A stretch of 64,000 bases of DNA. Source: Thioclava sp. SK-1. GTDB taxonomy: Bacteria > Pseudomonadota > Alphaproteobacteria > Rhodobacterales > Rhodobacteraceae. Under the pieces are notes generated by a model, which was not told where the DNA came from, searched no databases, and worked only from the letters and a program-made list of their open reading frames with translations. Each line of letters starts with the position of its first letter. Positions within the stretch are counted from its first letter, which is position 1. The position numbers and the translations under genes were made by a program. The DNA lies in assembly GCF_001705665.1 (NCBI RefSeq), contig NZ_MDHA01000022.1:61482-125481 (forward strand). Direction: 5' to 3'. Shown piece by piece: positions 20,043 to 29,033 of the stretch.

Positions 20043-20115
20043 TGTCAATCATAAACGATCATAAACAATCATGCTGCAACGCAAAAATGATTAATATGAT
20101 TGTTTTTGATTGACA
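20043..20115. promoter_or_regulatory. Operator array in the rhaD/rhaR divergent promoter
   Basis: A 73-bp AT-rich block holds nested repeats. The outer inverted repeat is TGTCAATCA (20043-20051) with TGATTGACA (20107-20115). The inner one is AAACAATCAT (20063-20072) with ATGATTGTTT (20096-20105). On the left arm there are 10-bp-spaced direct repeats of the form RATCATAAAC at 20047, 20057 and, partial, 20067. The helical-turn spacing and inverted arms suit cooperative binding by the DeoR-type repressor encoded 44 bp downstream, controlling both directions. Confidence 0.8.
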
Positions 20116-20158
20116 GTGAGCGCTGACGCCAAGTAGCAATGAAAGACGGAGGAGCGAC

Positions 20159-20962
20159 ATGCACGAAAAAGAACGCCATAGGATTATTCTATCTGCCATT
20201 CAGGATCGCCCTGTTTCGACAGTAATAGAGCTTTGCGCGCTGACTGGCGCGTCAGAGGCCACGATCCGGCGTGATATCGCAGCATTACATGTCCAAAAGA
20301 AGCTGCGCCGGGTGCGCGGCGGGGCAGAGGCGCTTAATCCCAATCAATTCCCCGGGCTGGCGGGACGCCCGTTCTCGATCAATGAAACAATCATGATCGA
20401 GCAGAAACGCGCAATTGCCCGCGCAGCGACAGAACTTTGCGACGAAGGCGATCCAATCATCATTAATGGCGGCACGACGACATTTCAAATGGTGCACCCG
20501 CTGGCGTCGCGCAGACTGCAGGTTTTCACCAATAGTTTCCCGATTGCAGAACATCTTCTGCATCATTCAAAGAACACCGTTTTGCTGTCGGGTGGCGTGA
20601 TCTACCGCGAACAAAACATTGTTCTGTCGCCTTTCGATAATGACGTGACACGCAATTTCTATGCCCGGCGGATGTTCATGGGCGCGCAGGGGGTCGGGCC
20701 GCTGGGCCTGATGGAGGCCGACCCGCTGCTAATCCAAGCCGAGCAGAAGCTGATCGGTCAGGCGGACGAGCTGGTGCTGCTGGTCGACAGTTCAAAATTC
20801 GAAAACCGGTCTTCATTGGTGCTGTGCCCGCTGAACCGGATTGACGTGCTGATCACCGATGACGGGATCAGCGATCGCGCCGCCTCCATGCTTGAGGCAG
20901 CCGATGTGAAATTGATCGTGGCGAGCCCGAGCGCCACGGTGGAGGAGCCCACGGGAACCTGA
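20159..20962 (+). CDS. rhaR: DeoR-family regulator of rhamnose catabolism
   Basis: 267 residues. It has an N-terminal DeoR helix-turn-helix (residues 1-55; CALTGASEATIRRDIAAL) and a C-terminal sugar-phosphate sensor domain (DEGDPIIINGGTTT, TNSFPIAEHL, VLLSGGVIYREQN, LLVDSSKFE). GGAGG precedes the ATG by 5 bases. The position at the head of the rha transport operon matches Rhizobium leguminosarum RhaR. The likely inducer is a phosphorylated intermediate. Short gap to rhaS (45 bp). Confidence 0.92.
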   Translation: MHEKERHRIILSAIQDRPVSTVIELCALTGASEATIRRDIAALHVQKKLRRVRGGAEALNPNQFPGLAGRPFSINETIMIEQKRAIARAATELCDEGDPIIINGGTTTFQMVHPLASRRLQVFTNSFPIAEHLLHHSKNTVLLSGGVIYREQNIVLSPFDNDVTRNFYARRMFMGAQGVGPLGLMEADPLLIQAEQKLIGQADELVLLVDSSKFENRSSLVLCPLNRIDVLITDDGISDRAASMLEAADVKLIVASPSATVEEPTGT

Positions 20963-21007
20963 CAGGAGACAGGTGCGCGTGACAGTTTCGGGTTTAGGGA
21001 GGACGAC

Positions 21008-22000
21008 ATGAAACTGACAAAACTTTTGACGACGGTTGCCGTGGCCACGGGTCTTTTTGCCCAATCCGCTGCTGCAGATGACATGCGTATCGCCATTGTG
21101 GTCAAAGCGCTTGGGATCGGCTTTTTTGAAGCTGCGGCCAAAGGGGCTGAAGAGGCCGCGCAGGAGCTGGGCGATGTAGAGATCATCTACACCGGTCCCA
21201 CCGACACCACTGCTGAGGGGCAGATTGAAGTGATCAATTCGTTGATCGCGCAGCGTGTCGATGCGATCGCGATTTCGGCCAATGACACAGATGCATTGGT
21301 GCCAACCCTGAAAAAGGCGATGCAGCGCGGGATCACCGTTGTCAGCTGGGATTCTGGCGTGGCCCCCGATGGCCGGATGGCGCATCTCAACCCATCTTCG
21401 AATGAATTGATCGGCAATATGATCATCAAGCTGGCGGCGGATGAGCTGCCCGCCGATGGTGGCAAAGTCGCGGTTTTATCCGCCACCACCACCTCGACCA
21501 ACCAAAATATCTGGATCGAGGAAATGACCAAGGTCTTGCCAAATTATCCGGGTGTTGAGGTCATCGGCACCGTTTATGGCGACGATCTGGCCGATAAATC
21601 CTACCGCGAGGCACAGGGTCTGATGCAATCCAACCCAGATCTGAATGCCATCATTGCCCCGACCAGCGTCGGCATCGTCGCCGCCGCGCAAGCCGTGGTG
21701 GATGCGGGTAAGGTTGGGCAGGTCAATGTGACCGGACTCGGCCTGCCCTCAGAAATGGCCGGCGCCATTGAATCGGGTGCATCCAAATCCTTCGCCATCT
21801 GGAACCCGATTGATCTGGGCTATTCCGCGACCATGATGGCCTATCATCTGGCCAAGGGCGACGCGACAGCGGAGCCGGGCGCAGAAATCTCTATCGGGCG
21901 CATGGGCGAGGTCACCTTGGACGACACCAACTCTGCCGCGATGGCCGATCCGTTCGTCTATGATGAAACCAATATCGATGATTTCAAATCTATCTTTTGA
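21008..22000 (+). CDS. rhaS: Rhamnose ABC transporter substrate-binding protein
   Basis: 330 residues with a Sec signal peptide (residues 1-22, ending SAAA/DD) and the periplasmic binding protein fold of the ribose/autoinducer-2 group (IAQRVDAIAISANDTDAL, GGKVAVLSATTTSTNQ, NAIIAPTSVGIVAAAQAV). It binds rhamnose for import by RhaT-RhaP-RhaQ. GGGAGG precedes the ATG. The 73-bp gap to rhaT carries a GC-rich hairpin, a common way to make more binding protein than permease. Confidence 0.93.
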   Translation: MKLTKLLTTVAVATGLFAQSAAADDMRIAIVVKALGIGFFEAAAKGAEEAAQELGDVEIIYTGPTDTTAEGQIEVINSLIAQRVDAIAISANDTDALVPTLKKAMQRGITVVSWDSGVAPDGRMAHLNPSSNELIGNMIIKLAADELPADGGKVAVLSATTTSTNQNIWIEEMTKVLPNYPGVEVIGTVYGDDLADKSYREAQGLMQSNPDLNAIIAPTSVGIVAAAQAVVDAGKVGQVNVTGLGLPSEMAGAIESGASKSFAIWNPIDLGYSATMMAYHLAKGDATAEPGAEISIGRMGEVTLDDTNSAAMADPFVYDETNIDDFKSIF

Positions 22001-22021
22001 TCACCTGACATAGATCACTTC

Positions 22022-22042
22022 GGGGGCGGCACGGCTGCCCCC
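22022..22042 (+). other. GC-rich hairpin between rhaS and rhaT
   Basis: GGGGGC (22022-22027) pairs with GCCCCC (22037-22042) around a 9-base loop, and a short T-rich stretch follows. Placed right after the binding-protein stop codon. Probably a partial terminator or 3'-exonuclease block giving excess rhaS mRNA. Confidence 0.6.
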
Positions 22043-22073
22043 GCCTTTCCCCTTTTGTTAAAAAGAGGCTGAC

Positions 22074-23609
22074 ATGGGCAATCTTGCTGCCGATGCCAGC
22101 GCCGCACATCCTGTGCTTGCGCTTGACGGTATCACCAAGACATTTCCTGGCGTCAAAGCGCTGGACAGCGTGCGATTGCACCTGTTTCCCGGTGAAGTGA
22201 CCGCGCTGATCGGTGAAAACGGTGCCGGAAAATCCACAGTCGTCAAGACATTGACCGGAATTTATCAACCCGATAGCGGGCAGATCCTGATGGACGGTCA
22301 GCCCGTTCAATTTCCCACAGCGCAATCGGCCGCAGATGCCGGTGTCACGGCAATTCACCAGGAAACCGTATTATTTGAAGAGCTGTCGGTCGCAGAAAAC
22401 ATTTATATCGGCCATGCCCCGCGTGGGGCGTTCAAGATGATTGACCGCCGAAAAATGCGCGATGATGCGGCGCGGATTCTTACGTCGATCGGGGCAAAGA
22501 TTGATCCAATGGTGCGGTTAAAGGATCTTGGCATCGCGTCGCGCCATCTGGTCGCCATCGCACGGGCACTATCAATTGACGCCCGCGTGGTGATCATGGA
22601 CGAGCCCACCGCAGCGCTCAGCCAGAAAGAAATCGAAGAACTGTATGAGCTGGTCGACCATTTGAAGGCACAGGGCAAAGCGATCTTGTTCATCAGTCAT
22701 AAATTCGATGAGATTTTCCGAATTGCAGATCGTTGGACCGTGTTCCGTGATGGTCAGTTCATCGGTGAAGGCCTGATGTCCGAGGTTGATGAAAGCGATC
22801 TGGTGCGCCGCATGGTTGGGCGTTCGGTCGATCAGATTTACCCTAAACGCGCCGCCGTGATCGGAAATGAGGTCCTGAAGGTCGTTGGCTATTCCCACGC
22901 GACAGAGTTTGAAGACATCAACTTCACCCTGAACCGCGGAGAGATTTTGGGCTTTTACGGTCTTGTCGGCGCAGGGCGGTCGGAATTCATGCAATCATTG
23001 ATCGGCATCACACGCCCGACCAAAGGCGTGACCCGGGTCGGCGGCGATATCTGTGTGATCCGCTCGCCAGCCGATGCGGTGGATGCAGGTATTGTGTATG
23101 TGCCTGAAGATCGCGGCAAACAGGGCGCGATTTTGGATATGCCGATTTTTCAAAACGTGACGCTGCCGTCGCTTGGTCGGACCTCCAAAAACGGCTTTAC
23201 CCGTATGGCCGAAGAGTTCGCGCTGGCGCGCACCTATACTCAGCGTTTGGATCTGCGTGCCGCATCGCTGGATACGCCCGTCGGCAGCCTATCGGGCGGC
23301 AACCAACAAAAAGTAGTCATTGCGAAATGGCTGGCCACCAAACCGCGCGTGATCATTTTGGACGAACCCACGAAGGGGATCGACATCGGGTCAAAGGCGG
23401 CCGTGCATGACTTCATGTCAGAGCTGGCCGCACAGGGTCTGTCGGTGATCATGGTCAGCTCTGAAATCCCCGAGATCATGGGCATGTCCGACCGGGTGAT
23501 TGTGATGCGGGAAGGGCGGATCGCGGCCGAACTGTCAGGCGATGCGCTGTCCCCAGAGACGCTTGTGCGCCATGCCGCCGGGATCACCGCAAAAGGAGAA
23601 GCCGCATGA
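22074..23609 (+). CDS. rhaT: Rhamnose ABC transporter ATP-binding protein, double ATPase
   Basis: 511 residues with two ABC cassettes. The first has Walker A GENGAGKST and Walker B VVIMDEPTAAL. The second has a degenerate P-loop region (GLVGAGRSEF), signature LSGGNQQK and Walker B VIILDEPTKGID, typical of the CUT2 sugar importers. It powers RhaPQ. The name follows Rhizobium usage and is unrelated to the E. coli RhaT symporter. It overlaps rhaP by ATGA. Confidence 0.94.
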   Translation: MGNLAADASAAHPVLALDGITKTFPGVKALDSVRLHLFPGEVTALIGENGAGKSTVVKTLTGIYQPDSGQILMDGQPVQFPTAQSAADAGVTAIHQETVLFEELSVAENIYIGHAPRGAFKMIDRRKMRDDAARILTSIGAKIDPMVRLKDLGIASRHLVAIARALSIDARVVIMDEPTAALSQKEIEELYELVDHLKAQGKAILFISHKFDEIFRIADRWTVFRDGQFIGEGLMSEVDESDLVRRMVGRSVDQIYPKRAAVIGNEVLKVVGYSHATEFEDINFTLNRGEILGFYGLVGAGRSEFMQSLIGITRPTKGVTRVGGDICVIRSPADAVDAGIVYVPEDRGKQGAILDMPIFQNVTLPSLGRTSKNGFTRMAEEFALARTYTQRLDLRAASLDTPVGSLSGGNQQKVVIAKWLATKPRVIILDEPTKGIDIGSKAAVHDFMSELAAQGLSVIMVSSEIPEIMGMSDRVIVMREGRIAAELSGDALSPETLVRHAAGITAKGEAA

Positions 23610-24583
23610 ACGTGCTAAAATCCAGAGAGACGATTTTATTCGCCGCGATACTTGCGCTTTTAATGCTGATCGCAACCCGGTTTCCGGGGTTTGTAGCACC
23701 AACCAACCTATTGAATGTCTGGGCCGACACATCGCCTTTGATGATCTTGGCGCTGGGTCAGATGGTGGTGATTTTGACCCGCTGTATTGACCTGTCTGTG
23801 GCCGCCAATCTGGCGCTGACGGGAATGGTTTGCGCGATGATCAATGTCGCCATGCCCGGCCTGCCGGTGATTGTGATCGTCGGGGCCGCCCTGATCATGG
23901 GGGCCGCATTAGGTGCCGTGAACGGGCTGCTTGTATGGAAATTGTCGATCCCGCCGATCGTTGTCACCTTGGGAACGATGACGATTTTCCGCGGCATCAT
24001 CTTTTTGATCTCAGACGGGCAATGGATAAATGCGCATGAAATGAGCGCGTCTTTCACCGCTTTGCCGCGCATTCAGGTTTTGGGCCTGCCCTTGCTGGGC
24101 TGGACGGCGGTTCTGGTCGCGCTGATCATGGGCATCATGATGTCGCGCACGGCCCCAGGACGCGCGTTCTTCGCCGTCGGAGGCAATCCACATGCGGCTG
24201 TCTATACCGGGATTGACGTGGGCCGGACACAGTTTTGGGCCTTTGTCATCTCGGGCATGTTGGCTGGGTTGGCGGGATATTTGTGGATCGCGCGCTATGC
24301 CGTGGCCTATGTCGACATAGCGGGCGGGTTTGAACTGGACGTAGTGGCCGCCTGTGTGATCGGGGGGATTTCCATAGCGGGCGGTGTTGGCACCGTGGTT
24401 GGAACGATACTGGGCGCGCTGTTTCTGGGCCTGATCAAAAACGCACTGCCTGTGGTTGATATCTCGCCATTCTGGCAATTGGCGATTTCTGGAGCGGCGA
24501 TCATCATGGCGGTGACGTTCAATTCGCGCACAGGTCGGACCAAAGGCCGTATCATTCTTAAATCGGCGGAGATCGCACAATGA
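23606..24583 (+). CDS. rhaP: Rhamnose ABC transporter permease
   Basis: 325 residues, about 9-10 hydrophobic segments, with the CUT2 permease signature near GEAVGGNPHAAVYTGI-type sequence (here AVGGNPHAAVYTGIDV) and the DVVAACVIGGISIAGG block. It starts on the ATGA shared with rhaT and ends on the ATGA shared with rhaQ, showing translational coupling. It pairs with RhaQ to form the membrane channel. Confidence 0.93.
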   Translation: MNVLKSRETILFAAILALLMLIATRFPGFVAPTNLLNVWADTSPLMILALGQMVVILTRCIDLSVAANLALTGMVCAMINVAMPGLPVIVIVGAALIMGAALGAVNGLLVWKLSIPPIVVTLGTMTIFRGIIFLISDGQWINAHEMSASFTALPRIQVLGLPLLGWTAVLVALIMGIMMSRTAPGRAFFAVGGNPHAAVYTGIDVGRTQFWAFVISGMLAGLAGYLWIARYAVAYVDIAGGFELDVVAACVIGGISIAGGVGTVVGTILGALFLGLIKNALPVVDISPFWQLAISGAAIIMAVTFNSRTGRTKGRIILKSAEIAQ

Positions 24584-25611
24584 CCATAACGACCACCGAC
24601 CCCGACTATTCCCCCAAAACGGCGACCACCACAGCAGGGCGGCGAATTCCCGATCGCCTGACCCCACCGATGGTGCGCGCGATCAAAAGCTGGGAAAGCC
24701 TGCTTCTGCTGGTGGCGGTAGGGATTTTTATCCTCAATAGCTTTGCCTCGCCGTATTTCCTGGATGCGTGGAACCTGTCGGATGCCACGTTTAACTTTAC
24801 GGAAAAGGCCATGATCGCCTTTGCGATGGCGCTATTGATCATCGCCGGAGAAATCGACCTGTCTGTCGCCGCGATCATCGCACTGGCGTCAACAGCGATG
24901 GGGCTAATGATGCAGGCGGGATTTGACACGCCGATGATTGTGGCCACCGGTCTGATGACCGGATTGATCTGCGGGGCGTTCAACGGCGTGCTTGTCACAC
25001 GGCTTGGCCTGCCGTCGATCGTGGTGACCATCGGCACCATGAGCCTGTTTCGCGGCATCAGCTATATCGTTCTGGGGGATGGCGCGTTCCGGGGTTATCC
25101 TGAAAGCTTCAGCTGGTTTGGACAGGGCTATGTGTTTTGGGTGATTTCCACTGAACTGGCAATTTTCGCAATCCTCGCTGTGATTTACGGTGTCGTGCTA
25201 CACAAAACCAATTTTGGCCGCGCAGTTTATGCGGTGGGCAATAATGCGACGGCCGCAATGTTTTCGGGCATCCGGGTCGCGCGGGTCAAAATGATATTGT
25301 TTTTGCTGACCGGGCTGATGTCTGGTCTGGCGGCGGTCTGCCTGACCTCCCGGTTAGGGTCCACGCGCCCGTCCATTGCCACCGGTTTTGAACTGGAGGT
25401 GGTGACGATGGTCGTGTTGGGCGGGATCAATATCCTTGGCGGCTCTGGCTCTATCCCCGGTGTGGTGATCGCAGCCTTCGTGATGGGGCTGGTAACATTT
25501 GGTCTGGGATTGCTGAACGTGCCCGGCATCGTGATGTCCATCGTGATTGGCGCCTTGTTAATCGGTGTAATCGCCCTGCCCCGTTTGTGGCAAAAATTCC
25601 GGAGGGGCTGA
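24580..25611 (+). CDS. rhaQ: Rhamnose ABC transporter permease, second subunit
   Basis: 343 residues with the same CUT2 fold as Rha[17 protein letters not shown] and the [17 protein letters not shown] block, and an N-terminal cytoplasmic tail of about 40 residues before the first membrane helix. It overlaps rhaP by four bases and shares one base of its stop with the rhaM start (TGATG). Confidence 0.93.
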   Translation: MTITTTDPDYSPKTATTTAGRRIPDRLTPPMVRAIKSWESLLLLVAVGIFILNSFASPYFLDAWNLSDATFNFTEKAMIAFAMALLIIAGEIDLSVAAIIALASTAMGLMMQAGFDTPMIVATGLMTGLICGAFNGVLVTRLGLPSIVVTIGTMSLFRGISYIVLGDGAFRGYPESFSWFGQGYVFWVISTELAIFAILAVIYGVVLHKTNFGRAVYAVGNNATAAMFSGIRVARVKMILFLLTGLMSGLAAVCLTSRLGSTRPSIATGFELEVVTMVVLGGINILGGSGSIPGVVIAAFVMGLVTFGLGLLNVPGIVMSIVIGALLIGVIALPRLWQKFRRG

Positions 25612-25925
25612 TGCAGCACCATGTTTTCAAGATGATGCTCAATCCCGGCTGCGTGCGGGAATATAAGCGCCGCCATGACGCCATCTGGCCTGAACTGAGC
25701 GCGCTTCTGCGCGATGCGGGCGTGCGCGATTATGCCATCCATTATGATCCCGACACGCATGCGCTGATCGGCACGCTGTGGCGCCCCGAGGGGCACAGCA
25801 TGGACGACCTGCCCAACCATCCGGTGATGCAAAAATGGTGGGCCTATATGGCCGATATCATGGACACTCATCCCGACAATCGCCCAAAGGAGACGCCGCT
25901 GATCCCGGTGTTTCATATGCCATGA
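25611..25925 (+). CDS. rhaM: L-rhamnose mutarotase
   Basis: 104 residues, the usual size (also called RhaU in Rhizobium). The start is ATG 25611, with GGAGGGG upstream inside rhaQ. Conserved residues include [12 protein letters not shown] (catalytic His), the DYAIHYDP strand and the C-terminal block with MDTHPDNRP. It speeds alpha/beta anomer interconversion so that transport and isomerisation do not stall. It ends in an ATGA overlap with rhaK. Confidence 0.95.
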   Translation: MQHHVFKMMLNPGCVREYKRRHDAIWPELSALLRDAGVRDYAIHYDPDTHALIGTLWRPEGHSMDDLPNHPVMQKWWAYMADIMDTHPDNRPKETPLIPVFHMP

Positions 25926-27298
25926 GCCGCCATATCGCCGTTATCGATGTCGGCAAGACCAATGCAAAATTGGCGCTGGTAGATGCCGCCACCCTGACAG
26001 AAATCGCAGTTGTCACACGCCCGAACACGGTGTTGACCGGACCGCCCTATCCGCATTTTGACCTTCGGGGGCATTGGGCGTTTTTCCTGACCCATCTGTC
26101 AAGCTTTCACGCAAAATATGAAATTGATGCGATTTCCATTACAACCCATGGCGCGGCGGCGGTTTTACTGGACCTCGACGGTCAATTGGCCGCGCCAATG
26201 TTGGATTATGAATATAACGGCCCCGATGCGATGCAGGCAGAGTATAACGCGCTGCGCCCGGATTTTGCAGCCACAGGATCGCCCCGGCTTGGCGCGGGGT
26301 TGAACCTTGGGGCGCAGCTGCATTGGCTGTTTGCAACCCAAAACGGGCTGACAGATCGCTGCGCCCATATCCTGACCTATCCACAATATTGGGGCTATTT
26401 GCTGACCGGGGCGATGGCAACCGATGTGACCTCGCTTGGCTGCCATACGGATCTTTGGACCCCACAACGCAGCGCGTTTTCGACGCTGGTCGATCAGCTG
26501 GGGCTGGCCGGAAAAATTGCCCCCGCACGGCATTCTTCTGACGTGCTTGGCACCATTTCAAGCGATATCGCGGCGCGCACAGGTCTGCGCCGTGACACGC
26601 AAGTGCATTGCGGGATCCATGATTCCAATGCTTCGCTTTACCCCTATCTGCGCAGCCATCCCAGCCCGTTCTCTATTGTCTCAACCGGGACTTGGGTGGT
26701 GGCAATGGCGATTGGTGGCGCACCTGTCACTTTGGACCCGGCGCGCGATACGCTGATCAATGTTAACGCGCTTGGTGCCCCGGTCCCATCGGCGCGGTTC
26801 ATGGGCGGCCGCGCCTATGAGCTGATCCGAGGCACCTGCACCGCCACCCCCACACGGGCCGATCGCGATGCGGTTTTGGCCGGGATCGCGCTGTATCCCA
26901 GTGTGGCAATGGACAGCGGGCCATTCCAGAACCAGCCACATCAATGGAGCAAAACACCCCAAAACGATGGGCAGAAAATGCTGGCCCTGTCATGGTATCT
27001 GGCGATGATGACCGATCACTGCCTGTCATTGATCGGTGCACAAGGCCCGACTGTGATCGAAGGGCCCTTTGCCAAGAACGATGATTTCATCCAAATGCTT
27101 GCCGCGCTGCGCCCCGCAGGCGTGGAAGTGGCCGCCTCCGCCACCGGTACAAGCGTGGGCGCGGCCCTGTTGGCCAGCCCGGATGCACCATTGCCAAAAA
27201 CACGAAAGATCGCGCCCAAAGATATTGCCTGTTTGCGCCGCTACAGCGCAGATTGGGCGCAGATCGTGACCACAAGGGAGGACACACAATGCGCCTGA
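25922..27298 (+). CDS. rhaK: L-rhamnulokinase, FGGY family
   Basis: 458 residues from ATG 25922 ([17 protein letters not shown]). Longer upstream frames lie inside rhaM. It has the phosphate-binding loop DVGKTNAK at the N terminus, an [12 protein letters not shown] segment, a [13 protein letters not shown] acceptor-site block and an ST-rich [11 protein letters not shown] motif in the C-terminal half. It phosphorylates L-rhamnulose at O1. In Rhizobium this kinase is also needed for transport of rhamnose. It overlaps lldD by ten bases. Confidence 0.92.
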   Translation: MSRHIAVIDVGKTNAKLALVDAATLTEIAVVTRPNTVLTGPPYPHFDLRGHWAFFLTHLSSFHAKYEIDAISITTHGAAAVLLDLDGQLAAPMLDYEYNGPDAMQAEYNALRPDFAATGSPRLGAGLNLGAQLHWLFATQNGLTDRCAHILTYPQYWGYLLTGAMATDVTSLGCHTDLWTPQRSAFSTLVDQLGLAGKIAPARHSSDVLGTISSDIAARTGLRRDTQVHCGIHDSNASLYPYLRSHPSPFSIVSTGTWVVAMAIGGAPVTLDPARDTLINVNALGAPVPSARFMGGRAYELIRGTCTATPTRADRDAVLAGIALYPSVAMDSGPFQNQPHQWSKTPQNDGQKMLALSWYLAMMTDHCLSLIGAQGPTVIEGPFAKNDDFIQMLAALRPAGVEVAASATGTSVGAALLASPDAPLPKTRKIAPKDIACLRRYSADWAQIVTTREDTQCA

Positions 27299-28434
27299 AC
27301 GATTGCCATAACGTGCAAGATTTCCGTAAGCTGGCGAAGCGGCGCTTGCCGGGCCCGATCTTCAATTATATCGACGGCGGTGCCGATGATGAAATCACGC
27401 TGCGCCGCAATACCGACAGCTTTGCGCGCTGCGATCTGGTCCCAAATATCTTACGCGGTGTGGAGAAGGTCGATCTGTCGACCACGGTTATGGGCCAGGA
27501 TCTTGCATTGCCCGTTTACCTGTCACCAACGGCACTGCAACGGCTGTTCCACCATCAAGGCGAACGCGCAACCGCCGCAGCCGCCGAACGCTTTGGCACA
27601 ATGTTTGGCGTGTCGTCGCTGGGCACCGTATCGATGGAAGAGCTGGCGCGCAAACACAGCACGCCGCAGGTCTATCAATTCTATTTTCACAAGGATCGCG
27701 GGCTGAACACGGCAATGATGGCCGCCGCAAAAACAAGCGGGATCAAGGTAATGATGCTGACCGTGGACAGTATCACCGGCGGCAATCGTGAACGCGATCT
27801 GCGCACCGGATTTTCCATTCCGTTCCGGCTGAATGCCGCAGGGCTGGCACAGTTCGCGATGAAACCTGCATGGGGTTTAAACTATCTGCGGCATGAAAAA
27901 TTTTCCTTGCCGCAGCTGGATGCGCATATTGATATGAAAGGCGACAGTCTGACCATCGGCCGCTATTTTACCGAAATGCTGGACCCGTCGATGAATTGGG
28001 ACGATGTGGCCCAGATGGTGGCCGAATGGGGCGGGCCGTTCTGCCTGAAAGGTGTCATGAGCGTCGAAGACGCCATTCGCGCGGCGGATATCGGCTGTGC
28101 TGGCATTGTCTTGTCAAATCACGGTGGACGGCAATTGGATGGGTCGCGCAGCGGGTTCGACCAGCTTGATGAAATCGTGCAGGCCGTGGGTGACCGGCTG
28201 GATGTGATGATTGACGGCGGTATTCAACGCGGCACCCATGTGCTCAAGGCGCTGGCGCTGGGGGCAAAGGCGGTCGGCCTGGGCCGGGCTTATCTGTTTC
28301 CACTGGCCGCAGCAGGTCAGCCGGGCATTGAACGGATGTTGACCAAGATGCGCGATGAAATCACCCGCGATATGCGGATGATGGGCTGCACGCGGGTCGA
28401 TCAATTGACCCGCGATATGCTGCGCTTTCGCTAG
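27289..28434 (+). CDS. lldD: FMN-dependent L-lactate dehydrogenase
   Basis: 381 residues from ATG 27289 with GGGAGG upstream. It is an alpha-hydroxyacid dehydrogenase TIM barrel: PGPIFNYIDGGADDE near the N terminus, the catalytic block SNHGGRQLDGS (active-site His, substrate Arg) and the FMN phosphate site DGGIQRGTHVLKAL. It oxidises L-lactate to pyruvate and feeds electrons to the quinone pool. Its start lies inside the rhaK end, so it is part of the rhamnose transcript, handling the L-lactate made by the RhaD dehydrogenase domain. It ends one base from the convergent lipoprotein gene. Confidence 0.93.
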   Translation: MRLNDCHNVQDFRKLAKRRLPGPIFNYIDGGADDEITLRRNTDSFARCDLVPNILRGVEKVDLSTTVMGQDLALPVYLSPTALQRLFHHQGERATAAAAERFGTMFGVSSLGTVSMEELARKHSTPQVYQFYFHKDRGLNTAMMAAAKTSGIKVMMLTVDSITGGNRERDLRTGFSIPFRLNAAGLAQFAMKPAWGLNYLRHEKFSLPQLDAHIDMKGDSLTIGRYFTEMLDPSMNWDDVAQMVAEWGGPFCLKGVMSVEDAIRAADIGCAGIVLSNHGGRQLDGSRSGFDQLDEIVQAVGDRLDVMIDGGIQRGTHVLKALALGAKAVGLGRAYLFPLAAAGQPGIERMLTKMRDEITRDMRMMGCTRVDQLTRDMLRFR

Positions 28435-28435
28435 A

Positions 28436-29020
28436 TTAACCGCCGAAGCTGCTGCGTGCCGTCCCGGCAGAACCGAATCCGCCCCGCGATGCGACGCTTG
28501 CTTTGGTCATCGGCGGCTTGCCCATCGTGGTTGGCGGCTTGGCAAACATCGAGCTGCCAAGCTTCGCACGCCCTTTATTGGTCGAATAGGTGCTGGCACC
28601 GGTGGCATTGGTGAATTTGCCATCGGGCGTGCGATATAACGGCTGTGCCGCGCTCATCCCGCGGTTGCCACCCAGCATGTTACCGATCAGATAGCCCGCC
28701 AAAAGCGGCATAAAGATACTGCCCGATCCGCCGCCCTGTGTTGCCTGTGACTCTGATCCGCAGGCTCCGGCGCCATGTTCCTCTTCGCAGACCTGCAAAC
28801 TGTCATAACGGGGCGCGGATTCCACATGCAGTTGCTCTGCCTCGGCAAAGGCCGTGCGACAGGCTTCGGCGGTGAACAGCCCGCCATTGGCTGCTTCGGT
28901 TTCACAGCTTTGCAAATCTGGAAAAGCTTCTGCATCAACCTGTTCGTCGCGACATCCCGCCAAAGCAAAAGATGTGGCGCCCACGATGGCCAGTGCAACG
29001 GTTCTTGAACGTTTTCTCAT
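28436..29020 (-). CDS. DUF1190 (YgiB-like) lipoprotein
   Basis: 194 residues from ATG 29020 (MRKRSRTVALAIVGATSFALAGC), a lipoprotein signal with lipobox ALAGC. The mature part matches the YgiB family: two cysteine-bearing repeats of the form SCETEA and VCEEEHGAGAC, a glycine-rich membrane-like stretch (FMPLLAGYLIGNMLGG) and a C-terminal RGGFG motif. Function is unknown. It is paired with a YgiC-like ATP-grasp gene 13 bp upstream, as in enterobacteria. Confidence 0.85.
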   Translation of the reverse strand: MRKRSRTVALAIVGATSFALAGCRDEQVDAEAFPDLQSCETEAANGGLFTAEACRTAFAEAEQLHVESAPRYDSLQVCEEEHGAGACGSESQATQGGGSGSIFMPLLAGYLIGNMLGGNRGMSAAQPLYRTPDGKFTNATGASTYSTNKGRAKLGSSMFAKPPTTMGKPPMTKASVASRGGFGSAGTARSSFGG

Positions 29021-29033
29021 GATCTCTTCCCGG

